A DNA stretch of 64,000 bases. It comes from Halohasta litchfieldiae. Lineage in GTDB: Archaea > Halobacteriota > Halobacteria > Halobacteriales > Haloferacaceae. Location of the stretch: the NCBI RefSeq assembly GCF_002788215.1, contig NZ_CP024845.1, positions 744,001-808,000 of the forward strand, read 5' to 3'. This document shows, piece by piece, positions 26,169 to 34,017 of the stretch (positions within the stretch are counted from its first letter, which is position 1; every line of letters starts with the position of its first letter). The notes beneath the pieces were generated by a model, which saw only the letters and a list, made by a program, of their open reading frames with translations, made no database searches and was not told the DNA's origin. The translations under genes and the position numbers were made by a program.

Positions 26169-26990
26169 TCATGGAAATCGGACGCTCCGTCGAAGGTTGT
26201 AGACAGCCGCTTTGAGCACCATTTCTCGGAACTCTAAGTGCCAACTTCGCGCACGCACGGCGGAGCCGAGCGTGCGCTTGATCGATGAGAAGACGGTTTC
26301 AGACATCGAGCGTTGGTGATACCGATCACTGTCCATGCGGGCGTTGTGAGCGTGATCGAGCGAAGAATAGATTCGATGCTTGATCAGGGGACGAACACCG
26401 TATCCACGGAGTTCGTCTCTGAAGGCTTTCGAGTCATAGCCACGGTCTGCAGCCAACGAACGCAGGTCGGCCGCATTCCTGCGGGCGACCTGCGGGCCAA
26501 TCTTTGCGTCGTGCTTCTTTGTCGTTGTGCAGTGGATGTCGGTGATGTACAGCGTTTCGACATCCACCAAGGCGGTGACTTTCAACGCACGAACGCGGTA
26601 GGAGGTGCGGTTGGCGTAGTGTCTGCTGGGCTGATCGCGGTCGAAGCCTGTTGCATCGATAGAGGCGTGACCTGTGCGTTTCTCGGCTGAACGGCCGAGA
26701 AACGCACGCCACGTCTTCATCGAGATCCGGCCAAACCAGGTGCGGAGAACGGTGTAGTGAGGGAGTCTTGTGAGACCAATTTCTTCGAGGATGCCGGGCA
26801 TTTCGCTGAGCAAATCAATCGTTCCACGATATGATTTGCCCAGCTCGATACGGAGTGCATGGAGCGTGAGCATCGCCCATTCAGCGAACCCGCGACCCCC
26901 ACGGGGGTCGGCGGGTTCGTCGGGGTTAGCGACAACTAGTTTAGCTTTCGTGACTGCAGTACGGGTGAGGAGACGGATTTCCGATATCAA
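26169..26990 (-). CDS. IS5-family transposase
   Basis: A 273-residue DDE transposase. The catalytic residues appear in HASIDATGFDRDQ (first Asp), LAADRGYDSKAF (second Asp) and QRSMSETVFSSIKRTLG (Glu). An N-terminal helical region with FAEWAMLTLHALRIELGKSYRG precedes the core. It is intact and fills almost all of the element. The coding sequence holds five long hairpins (see the separate repeat entry), which is unusual. Confidence 0.93.
   Translation of the reverse strand: MISEIRLLTRTAVTKAKLVVANPDEPADPRGGRGFAEWAMLTLHALRIELGKSYRGTIDLLSEMPGILEEIGLTRLPHYTVLRTWFGRISMKTWRAFLGRSAEKRTGHASIDATGFDRDQPSRHYANRTSYRVRALKVTALVDVETLYITDIHCTTTKKHDAKIGPQVARRNAADLRSLAADRGYDSKAFRDELRGYGVRPLIKHRIYSSLDHAHNARMDSDRYHQRSMSETVFSSIKRTLGSAVRARSWHLEFREMVLKAAVYNLRRSVRFP
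26249..26919. repeat. Five hairpins within the IS5-family transposase gene
   Basis: Stems seen directly: GCGCACGC/GCGTGCGC with inner CGGC/GCCG (26249-26277); CGCAGGTCG/CGACCTGCG (26461-26494); a perfect 14-base stem GTGCGTTTCTCGGC/GCCGAGAAACGCAC with a 6-base loop (26674-26707); GCAAATCA/TGATTTGC with inner ATCG/CGAT (26810-26839); CGAACCCGC/GCGGGTTCG with inner GACCCCC/GGGGGTC (26885-26919). They lie inside coding sequence. Confidence 0.85.
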
Positions 26991-27062
26991 ACTGATCTGT
27001 CTCTTCGCTTTCTACAGCAATAAAGGAGCTTTTGCCGTTACGTCTAGCGAAACTACAGAGCC

Positions 27063-27070
27063 CTTAGTTC
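27063..27070 (+). repeat. Target-site duplication, right copy (CTTAGTTC)
   Basis: Second copy of the 8-base duplication. On the minus strand it reads GAACTAAG and contains the TAA stop of the gene at 27064-27621. Confidence 0.9.
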
Positions 27071-27621
27071 TCCACCTCTTCGAGAGTCAGTAACACACGC
27101 ATAGAGAACTCATCAGCGGTCATCTCACCAGCATTGTACGATTCAGCCCATTCAGTTTCGGCATACCAAGAGGCTGTTTCACTATCGTCGACAGGATCAA
27201 GTGCAGTAACTTCCATTCGATCTGTCGTGACACCTTGGTCGATGGCACCAGCATAGACACCTGTTATGGTCCCCATATCTTCGACCACTTGTTGCTCTGT
27301 CGTCCCTGTTGAATAGTATTCGACAGAAAGAATGTTTTCCTCCTCATCGATTTCGACGGTCTGTAATTCGATCCCTTGGTCTTCGATAACCGTCTCAAAG
27401 AGAACTAAGATTTGCTCTTCTGAGAGCTCATCATCAGTTTGCTGTGTTAAGGGCAACTGGTCTGTTGGCGTACTTGCTGTTACACCATTTACTGCAACCG
27501 ACAGTATACAGAGGATGACAAACGAACCAATAGCGAGTATTCGTAGGCCTTGTACCGTTTCATGCCATCTCAACGTCGTATGTTCTGCATCGTCTTTTTT
27601 TGATCGGATCTTGTGAGACAT
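27064..27621 (-). CDS. Membrane-anchored or secreted haloarchaeal protein (DUF8159-like)
   Basis: A 185-residue protein with a charged N-terminus, one hydrophobic segment (residues ~29-50) that is either a signal or anchor, and an acidic outer domain. The pattern TGVYAGAIDQGVTTDRMEVTA ... WYAETEWAESYNAGEMTADEFSMRVLLTLE resembles a haloarchaeal domain family I recall as DUF8159; function unknown. Base composition is visibly lower in GC than the flanks. Its TAA stop lies in the IS target duplication, so the native C-terminus appears kept. Confidence 0.7.
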   Translation of the reverse strand: MSHKIRSKKDDAEHTTLRWHETVQGLRILAIGSFVILCILSVAVNGVTASTPTDQLPLTQQTDDELSEEQILVLFETVIEDQGIELQTVEIDEEENILSVEYYSTGTTEQQVVEDMGTITGVYAGAIDQGVTTDRMEVTALDPVDDSETASWYAETEWAESYNAGEMTADEFSMRVLLTLEEVEN

Positions 27622-27963
27622 ACACTATCACATACATAGTAATCATGACTAACTCTTGTTACCACTTGCACAGTGAACAACTTGAGAAATCGTTCATGCG
27701 GATGCAAATGTACCGTTCCACTGTGGGTGGCATCAGGATGACGACCACGATGCCCTCGGCGAGGCACAGTTTTAGTACGAGACTGCTTCGATGGAGACAC
27801 CACACAATAAAATAGTCGTATTTGAGACATAAGCCCTCCAAAACTACTCTGTGAATGCTGTACTGATTTCTTTGAGACAGTGATCCCAAATATACCACTG
27901 ACCTCTCACCCAACGGAGTTCTGTGAGAGCGAAACCGTTTCACTTCTGTGAGATGTATATTCG
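27622..27963. other. AT-rich intergenic region
   Basis: These 342 bases hold the divergent promoter of the DUF8159-like gene and the DoxX gene. One 94-codon frame on the minus strand (27659-27943) has no domain pattern and haloarchaeal-untypical composition, so I do not call it a gene. It could be a decayed gene. Nothing else is recognised. Confidence 0.5.
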
Positions 27964-28359
27964 ATGATGACTGACGTTTTAGACCGAGTCAAGCGTCCAC
28001 TACTGTACGTATTGGGTCCGGCGTTTGTCGTCGCAGGCGTGTTGCATTTCGTCGTGCCGGAGTTGTATGTCCAAATCATCCCACCGATCTTTCCGGCACC
28101 ACTTTTCCTCGTCTATCTGTCTGGAGTTGCCGAAATCGCCGTTGGGATCGGCCTCTTGATTCCCCGCACGCAACAGCTCGCAGCGTGGTCGACAGTCGCA
28201 TTATTGATAGCAATCTTTCCAGCCAACGTCTATATGGCCACCCACGGGGTCGTCATCGACGGGATGCCGGGTGGTGGCAACCCCTCCGAGTTGGTTCGGT
28301 GGGGTCGACTCCCACTGCAGGGCGTGTTGATTCTGTGGGCACTCTGGTATACTCGATGA
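27964..28359 (+). CDS. DoxX-like membrane protein
   Basis: The 131-residue protein has four predicted spans and the DoxX-like pattern LGPAFVVAGVLHFVVPELYVQIIPPIFPAPLFLVYLSGVAEIAVGIGLLIP (in pieces). DoxX family members are membrane proteins of respiratory or redox context, but no reaction can be assigned. A second ATG follows the first directly. It converges with pyk. Confidence 0.82.
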   Translation: MMTDVLDRVKRPLLYVLGPAFVVAGVLHFVVPELYVQIIPPIFPAPLFLVYLSGVAEIAVGIGLLIPRTQQLAAWSTVALLIAIFPANVYMATHGVVIDGMPGGGNPSELVRWGRLPLQGVLILWALWYTR

Positions 28360-28408
28360 GCTTCCGTATTGGAGTAGATGGGCGAGAACACCTCCGGCAG
28401 CGAGGACG

Positions 28409-30166
28409 TTACCGAAGGTCCGATCTGAGCTGGTCGACCTCACCGCGGTAGATGATGCCGCGTTCCGCATCGAGTGTCACCATCTCCCCATCACTGATCT
28501 CACCGGTCAGATCCCCACTGGTGATCGTCGGGATATCCTGGTCGCGTGCCACAGTCCGGACCGTACTTGCCAGCTCACCGTGACAGTCGACGATTCCCGC
28601 GATGCCCTCCAGATCACCGCTCAACTCTCCGTCGAACTCCATTGGAACTCCGACGATAGCGCCCTCGGGGATCTCCGAGAGATCGCCGGAGTCGACCCAG
28701 TGGAACGCACCGACAGCCACGCCGTCGACAACCGACTCGCCGGAGCCAATCGTCTCCGCGGCGACGTGGATTTTCAGCGTGTTCGACGAACTCGTACTGT
28801 CGAGTTCGGTCATCATTCCCGAGAGGACGACGACCGTATCACCGCTGTCGACGGCCTCCGTTTCGAGTCCCGTCTGGACCGCGTTTTCGATGACGGCACT
28901 CGCGCCCTCCGAGGTGTAGGGCGTTGTCTCGGAGATGATACCCCACGACAGGGCCAGCCTGCGGCGGACCTCGTCGCTCGGCGTCGACCCGACGATGGGA
29001 ACCGACGGGCGGAACTTGGATACTTTTTGTGCCGTGTAGCCGGATTCGCTCGCCGCAACGATGGCATCCGCGTCGATATCGCGGACGAGGTATCTGGCCG
29101 ACCGGGCCAACGCATCCGTCTGTGGCACGTCGGCCTCCGGGACGTTCTGTTCGACGATTTCGTTGTACTCGTCGCTCCGTTCGACATCCCGAACGATCCG
29201 ATCCATCGTCTCGACGACGAGCGGCGGATGGGCACCCATCGCTGTTTCGCCCGACAGCATCACTGCGTCAGTGCCATCCAGAACCGCGTTGGCCACGTCG
29301 GAGGCTTCGGCGCGGGTCGGTCGACGGTTTTCGGTCATCGAGTCGAGCATCTCCGTCGCCGTGATGACCGGCACACCGGCGTTCCGACATTTGTTGATGA
29401 TTCGTTTCTGGGTCATCGGCACGTCTTCGAGCGGCATCTCGACGCCGAGGTCGCCGCGGGCGACCATCACGCCGTAGGCCGCATCGATGATGCTATCGAT
29501 GTTGTCGACCGCGACATCTCGCTCGATTTTCGCGATAATTGGAATGTCCGCCCCCAACTCCTCCAGCGCATCGCTGATCTCGTAGATGAACTCGCCGTCC
29601 CGAACGAACGAGGCGGCGACGAAATCAACCTCCTTGTCGGCGGCCACTTCGAGTTCGCGCCGGTCTTGTTCGGTGACGGTAGGCAACCCGAGTTCGACAC
29701 CCGGCACGTTGACGCCTTTTCGCCCGCCGAGTTCGCCACCGTTCCCGACTGTTACAGTGACCGAATCCTCATCGACGGATTGGACTGTCGTCTCGATACG
29801 GCCATCGTCGAGCAGGATCCGATCACCCGGTTCGACGGCGGTCAGACTGTGTGAGACCCCCACCTCTTGGGGGGTTGCCTCTTGGCCTTCGACAAACCGG
29901 ACGGTAGAGCCTGCTTCGAGCCGGATTTTCTCCTCGATTGGGGCGGTTCGAATCTCGGGACCGGGCAGGTCGTGCATCACTGCGACCGGCCGGTCGGTTT
30001 TTGCGTCGACTTCGCGGACCCTGTCGATCACCGTACGACGCTGGTCGGGCGTACCGTGGCTCGCGTTCATCCGAGCGACCGACATGCCAGCCTCTGCGAG
30101 TGCTTCGAGTGTCTCCGGTGAATCCGATTTCGGGCCAATCGTACAGACGATCTTTGCGTTTCGCAT
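28409..30166 (-). CDS. pyk: Pyruvate kinase
   Basis: The 585-residue enzyme converts phosphoenolpyruvate and ADP to pyruvate and ATP. The start KIVCTIGPKSDSPETL, the barrel segments ARMNASHG, IIAKIERD, VMVARGDLGVEMPLEDVP and VITATEMLDSMTENRRPTRAEASDVANAVLDGTDAVMLSGETA (in pieces) are all present. After the usual C-terminal domain it has about 105 extra residues ending TITSGDLTGEISDGEMVTLDAERGIIYRG, a PEP-utiliser mobile-domain-like extension known from some Bacillus enzymes. A TTTATATG box lies about 70 bases before the ATG. Confidence 0.96.
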   Translation of the reverse strand: MRNAKIVCTIGPKSDSPETLEALAEAGMSVARMNASHGTPDQRRTVIDRVREVDAKTDRPVAVMHDLPGPEIRTAPIEEKIRLEAGSTVRFVEGQEATPQEVGVSHSLTAVEPGDRILLDDGRIETTVQSVDEDSVTVTVGNGGELGGRKGVNVPGVELGLPTVTEQDRRELEVAADKEVDFVAASFVRDGEFIYEISDALEELGADIPIIAKIERDVAVDNIDSIIDAAYGVMVARGDLGVEMPLEDVPMTQKRIINKCRNAGVPVITATEMLDSMTENRRPTRAEASDVANAVLDGTDAVMLSGETAMGAHPPLVVETMDRIVRDVERSDEYNEIVEQNVPEADVPQTDALARSARYLVRDIDADAIVAASESGYTAQKVSKFRPSVPIVGSTPSDEVRRRLALSWGIISETTPYTSEGASAVIENAVQTGLETEAVDSGDTVVVLSGMMTELDSTSSSNTLKIHVAAETIGSGESVVDGVAVGAFHWVDSGDLSEIPEGAIVGVPMEFDGELSGDLEGIAGIVDCHGELASTVRTVARDQDIPTITSGDLTGEISDGEMVTLDAERGIIYRGEVDQLRSDLR

Positions 30167-30394
30167 TAGTAGGTCTCCCCTGCTACTCGGCTGTGTGTGA
30201 GTTGCTGTCTATCCACATTGTAACAGTCGATTGGCACATATAAAAATCGAATAGGCTATTTCAAAAAATGTTGAATTAAATTACTGGTTCTGTACCACCG
30301 AATATGTCTTTATAATTGCTCTGCAGTCGACAGACCATTTATAATCACGTCTGTAGCCATGCCCTATTCACGGGACTCGTGAATACAATCTCGA

Positions 30395-30796
30395 CTACAA
30401 TGGCCTTCCATCGGGCAACTGCCCGCGAGCCTGCAACCCTGCTTGGAAGCGCTCGATCACGTCGGACTCGTGGGTTTCACACGCTAACACAGCAGCCACT
30501 CCGTGCCCGATTTGAACGACGGGATGCTCAAGCGTTTGGTCGGCCCGTCGACAGCCCGGACACTGGATCCCACCGGCTGGACGGTGCGACAGCAGTTTCG
30601 CAGTCTCGTCGGCCGTGAGCCCACAGAGCAGGCGAAACTGTTCGAGATGCACCTCACAGCCGACAACCGGGACCGTAAGGGAGTCGACCAGCAAAAACGA
30701 GACGGCATCACGTCCAGTAGCGTCCAACGCAGCCTGACAATCCGGACACGATGGGCTTGGCCCGACTGGCCCGCCGTTTGAATCCTCCGAGACCAT
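30395..30796 (-). CDS. Cys-rich zinc-binding-type haloarchaeal protein (paralogue A)
   Basis: A 133-residue protein with CPDCQAAL near the N-terminus, PVVGCEVHLEQFR, then IQCPGCRRADQTLEHPVVQIGHGVAAVLACETHE. The paired Cys and His residues suggest one or two zinc sites. I know no function. It is about 65% identical by eye to the 133-residue product of the upstream gene at 30874-31275, so the two arose by tandem duplication. A shared promoter element GTAAGTGAT (plus-strand reading) lies 25 bases before its start. Confidence 0.75.
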   Translation of the reverse strand: MVSEDSNGGPVGPSPSCPDCQAALDATGRDAVSFLLVDSLTVPVVGCEVHLEQFRLLCGLTADETAKLLSHRPAGGIQCPGCRRADQTLEHPVVQIGHGVAAVLACETHESDVIERFQAGLQARGQLPDGRPL

Positions 30797-30873
30797 AGCG
30801 TCCCATTAGATGGCCGATACGTAAGTGATGGTGTCGACGCTGGATTCCAGTTCTCGAATAGCGACAGGACCGA

Positions 30874-31275
30874 TTACAGTGGCCCATCGACATGCAACTG
30901 TCGACGCGTCTCCAGCCCGGTCTCGAAGCGGTCGATCAGTTCGGTCTCGTGGGTTGTACACGCAAAGACACCGGCGACCCCGTCTTCGACTTGAATGACC
31001 GGATGCTCATGCGTATTGTGGGCGCGTCGACAGCCCGGACACTGGATGCCACCGGCCGGATAATGCGACAGGAGCTTCGCCGCATCGTCGGTCGTGTGGT
31101 CACAAATCGCGCGGAACTGTTCAAGATGCTCATCACAGCCGACAACCGGCACCGTAAGTGTCGCTACCAGCAGAAACGAGACCGCGTGTCGACCGGCAGA
31201 TTGCAGTGCAGCCTGACAGTCCGAACACGTCGGGCCAGAAACGACTGGCGTCGCTGGTCCGTTTTCTGATCCCAT
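30874..31275 (-). CDS. Cys-rich zinc-binding-type haloarchaeal protein (paralogue B)
   Basis: Also 133 residues, with CSDCQAAL, PVVGCDEHLEQFR, IQCPGCRRAHNTHEHPVIQVEDGVAGVFACTTHE. All Cys and His positions of paralogue A are kept. The frame is open to 31377, but the paralogue comparison puts the start at the ATG at 31275. The same GTAAGTGAT element (plus-strand reading) lies 31 bases upstream. Function unknown. Confidence 0.75.
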   Translation of the reverse strand: MGSENGPATPVVSGPTCSDCQAALQSAGRHAVSFLLVATLTVPVVGCDEHLEQFRAICDHTTDDAAKLLSHYPAGGIQCPGCRRAHNTHEHPVIQVEDGVAGVFACTTHETELIDRFETGLETRRQLHVDGPL

Positions 31276-31367
31276 AGGATACTGTCGTAATCGTGTGGCT
31301 GACAAGTAAGTGATTGGGTTCGGGCTGGTGTCGACGAGTCGTTCTCCAGAACAACGTTTGAATGTTA

Positions 31368-31389
31368 CCCCGCGCACGGTGGCGCGGGG
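31368..31389 (-). repeat. Right-end hairpin of the TnpB element / probable omega-RNA 3' end
   Basis: CCCCGCGC-ACGGTG-GCGCGGGG, lying 11 bases after the tnpB stop codon region on the minus strand. In related elements the right end encodes the guide (omega/re) RNA scaffold that overlaps the tnpB 3' end, so the RNA probably includes this stem with the guide taken from the sequence beyond it. Confidence 0.65.
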
Positions 31390-31399
31390 AATCCTGCTC

Positions 31400-32641
31400 T
31401 CACGAGGGCAGACTTCCTGTTTCTAAGACGTGACTTGCAGACACACGCTGGAAACCAGCGGTGTCCGTAGCGGTCACAGTCTCCACAGGCGTTGATTCGG
31501 GCCATCCCAACCCTAACTCAGAAAACCCTCTCTGCAAGACGTTCATCGCCGCGTTTGCGTCCCTGTCCGTCTTGAACCCACACGACGGACACAAATGTTC
31601 CCTGACCCAGATAGGCTTCGGGGTCTCCACACCACACGACGCGCATTCTTTCGTCGTCCCTCTTGCTTCGACCTGTTTGACGTGACAGCCGTACAGGTCG
31701 CCTTTGTATTCGAGGAGGGTGATGAACTGTCTCCACGCCGCATCCTGCTTGTTGCAAGCGTTCCCGTCGCCCTGAAGCATACTTTGGACGTTCAGGTCTT
31801 CTACGAACACGGCGTCGTACTCACGGACGAGCCACGTCGTAATCTTGTGCTGGTAGTCCAGCACCTTCCGACGAATATGGCGTTTGACGTTAGCAACTTC
31901 GACTCGTTGTTTCTCGTAGTTGTTCGAGCCTTTCTCCTTGCTAGACAATTTGCGTTGTTCGCGGCGCAGACGCTCGTAATCGTCTTCAAGGTCAAGCCAA
32001 TCCACGGTTTTGCCATCGGTGGTGTGGATGTAGTTCTGGATGCCGAGGTCAATCCCGACGCTGTTGCTTGTATCAAGTGAATCAACGTTGGGTTTCTCGG
32101 GTAGGTTGGCGTCGTCGGTTTCCAGTCCGAAGGAGACGAACCATTCACCGGTTGTCTCCTTCTTGAACGTGACCTCTTTGATGTTGGCGCGGTCAGGAAG
32201 TGGGCGCGAATACCGGATTTTCACCCAGCCGATTTTGCTGAATCGAACGTAGGCGTACTTGTCGTGGCCCCTCTTTTCATCGAGGTCGAAACCAGACTGG
32301 TTGTACGTCACGCTCCGGTATTCAGTGGGTGCTTGCCGTTTGAGCCGACCAACGTTGTATCCTTTCTCTTTCTTTTTACGAAGGTTTGAGAGGTTGCGGT
32401 GGAAGCGAGCGACGGTGGCTTGTGCGGCCTTCGAGTGCATTTCACTGAACACTGACCACGTTCGTTTCCACTCAGGAAGTTTGTTGTTCTGGTCGTACTC
32501 ACTCGGTTTGTCGTCCTCGGGACTGTTCGTGTAGTCCCATCGGACGTGGTTGTAGAGCTGGCGATGAACGTCTATATGTTGTTCCAGTTCAGCCGCTACC
32601 TCTTGTGTTGGGTAAGCGTGGTAGCGGTGACTGTATTCCAT
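31400..32641 (-). CDS. tnpB: RNA-guided endonuclease TnpB (IS1341 type)
   Basis: The 413-residue protein has the OrfB/TnpB layout: N-terminal helix-turn-helix part (YSHRYHAYPTQEV), then a split RuvC nuclease with the Asp in SVGIDLGIQNY, the Glu in AVFVEDLNVQSM and the final Asp in TDRDANAAMNVLQRG, plus a zinc finger CASCG...CPSCG. All three catalytic acids are present, so it may be active. TnpB proteins cut DNA under guidance of an RNA from the element's right end and help keep the element after transposition. Confidence 0.93.
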   Translation of the reverse strand: MEYSHRYHAYPTQEVAAELEQHIDVHRQLYNHVRWDYTNSPEDDKPSEYDQNNKLPEWKRTWSVFSEMHSKAAQATVARFHRNLSNLRKKKEKGYNVGRLKRQAPTEYRSVTYNQSGFDLDEKRGHDKYAYVRFSKIGWVKIRYSRPLPDRANIKEVTFKKETTGEWFVSFGLETDDANLPEKPNVDSLDTSNSVGIDLGIQNYIHTTDGKTVDWLDLEDDYERLRREQRKLSSKEKGSNNYEKQRVEVANVKRHIRRKVLDYQHKITTWLVREYDAVFVEDLNVQSMLQGDGNACNKQDAAWRQFITLLEYKGDLYGCHVKQVEARGTTKECASCGVETPKPIWVREHLCPSCGFKTDRDANAAMNVLQRGFSELGLGWPESTPVETVTATDTAGFQRVSASHVLETGSLPS

Positions 32642-32703
32642 CTCTGTCTCTTGATTACAGATGTGTTCACTTAATGATTTGTATCACGAGTTGTCGGCTT
32701 CAT

Positions 32704-32725
32704 CCCCGACCACGGTGGGTCGGGG
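32704..32725 (-). repeat. Left-end hairpin of the TnpB element
   Basis: CCCCGACC-ACGGTG-GGTCGGGG, 63 bases upstream of the tnpB start. It has the same stem length and identical loop as the right-end hairpin, with only the inner stem bases changed in a compensating way. Confidence 0.75.
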
Positions 32726-32859
32726 TATTCGCCTCGCTAACCAGTATAAAAACGCGGCTGACCAGCGATATGTCGACCGAACACTCAGTCTCATGTTTAG
32801 TTGGTGTTGCATGATAGATAATACCATAGATTTGATGACAGTACGTTCTCAGTCGACAC

Positions 32860-34017
32860 TCAGCCGCGCGTGGCGACCAGCGGTTCCGGTCGCGTCTCGG
32901 CCATTGGAATCGTGAACTGGACTGTCGTTTCCCCGGCTTCGGATTCGATCCAGATCTCTCCCTGATGTCGGTCGACGACGAGTTCACACACTGCCAGCCC
33001 GACGCCGGGACCGTCGGTAGCCTCGCCTGCATCTCCGAAGATGCGAAACAGTTTCTCGGTATCACTCGCAATACGATCCAAGCCGTCGTCCACGACGCTG
33101 AATCGGTACTCGTCGTCGCCCCGGATTGCGGACACTCGGATTTCGCTGACGTCGGTTCCATGTTCGAGTGCGTTTCCCAGCAGCTGTTCGAACACTGCTT
33201 CGAGCTGTGTGGCGTCGCCTTCGACTGTCGGCAGGTTCTCAGTCTTCACGGTGACGTCTGCATCCCGAAGCTGTGGCTCCAGTGTGTCTACAACGTCGGT
33301 GACGACTGCAGCGGTGTCGACAGTCTCGACTGTCATCTCCTGTGCGGTTGTTTCGTAGTAGTTCTGGAGGGCGTCGATCATCGCGAGCATCTCGCGGGCT
33401 CCGTCTTCGGCGAACTCCAGATACTCCGCGGTCGACTCGCCGTCGTCCGGTTCGGATGCCAGCAAGTCGACGTAGGTGGCGACCATTCGGGCGGGCTCTT
33501 GGAGGTCGTGTGCGGCGACGTAGGCGAACTCCTGTAACTGCTCGTTGGACTGGTCGAGTTTGTCGACAGTCCATTCCAGTTGCTGGGTGGTCGACCGAAG
33601 TTCACTGACTGTCCGGTCGCGTCGGACCCTCTCCAGCCCGAGAAAGACGCCCGCGATACCACCGGCAACGGCCACGAAGGTAGCCTGAAACACGATGGCC
33701 TCGAAGGGGAGATCCGCCTCCGGCGTCAGATACTGGTGGAACGCATATCCACTGGAGGCCACGGCTGCGACCGCGTACACGGCAGTTGCTCGAAGCCCGA
33801 CCACGAGAGACTCGGCTCTCGACTCGGTCTCGGTGAGCGCGTAGTACACCGACCCACAGAGCGCCAGTGACAGCGCCAACAGTGACCACTGGCCCAGAAT
33901 CGTCGGCAGGAGTGGAGCCTCGTGGGTCAGGATGTGGTAGATCGAGATTGACACTGAGAGCGTCGACAGCCCGACAAGCAGTGGCGTCCCTACCCACTGT
34001 GCCCTCTCTCGTGACAT
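32860..34017 (-). CDS. Membrane histidine kinase
   Basis: The 385-residue protein has five or so N-terminal spans in residues ~10-130, a short coiled coil, and a kinase core. The phospho-accepting His lies in EFAYVAAHDLQEPARMVATYVDLL, followed by the N-box LLGNALEHG, a degenerate D-box VVDDGLDRI and the G-box GPGVGLAVCELVVDRHQGEIWIES. It has no PAS or GAF domain, so the membrane part is the likely sensor. No response regulator is adjacent. Confidence 0.9.
   Translation of the reverse strand: MSRERAQWVGTPLLVGLSTLSVSISIYHILTHEAPLLPTILGQWSLLALSLALCGSVYYALTETESRAESLVVGLRATAVYAVAAVASSGYAFHQYLTPEADLPFEAIVFQATFVAVAGGIAGVFLGLERVRRDRTVSELRSTTQQLEWTVDKLDQSNEQLQEFAYVAAHDLQEPARMVATYVDLLASEPDDGESTAEYLEFAEDGAREMLAMIDALQNYYETTAQEMTVETVDTAAVVTDVVDTLEPQLRDADVTVKTENLPTVEGDATQLEAVFEQLLGNALEHGTDVSEIRVSAIRGDDEYRFSVVDDGLDRIASDTEKLFRIFGDAGEATDGPGVGLAVCELVVDRHQGEIWIESEAGETTVQFTIPMAETRPEPLVATRG

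Larger units (their letters stand above)
26137..27062 (-). mobile_element. IS5-family (ISH1-like) insertion sequence, complete
   Basis: This 926-base element has perfect 15-base terminal inverted repeats GGCTCTGTAGTTTCG (26137-26151 and 27048-27062), one intact transposase gene and an 8-base target duplication. All parts expected of an active element are present, which suggests a recent insertion. It has entered the stop codon of the neighbouring gene at 27064 without destroying it. GTCGAC, common in the host DNA, does not occur in it. Confidence 0.95.
31360..32740 (-). mobile_element. IS1341-type (IS200/IS605 superfamily) element with tnpB only
   Basis: The tnpB gene is flanked on each side by a hairpin with the same build: an 8-base stem starting CCCCG and the 6-base loop ACGGTG (31368-31389 and 32704-32725). 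These match the subterminal palindromes of IS200/IS605 elements. No tnpA is present, so mobility would need a transposase in trans. The outer limits given are approximate because such elements make no target duplication. No GTCGAC is found in it. Confidence 0.8.

Noticed and set aside
27659-27943. A 94-codon minus-strand frame before the DoxX gene
   Set aside because: Unusual composition (many Cys, Ile and Tyr) for a haloarchaeal protein and no recognisable motif; kept only as a possible remnant.
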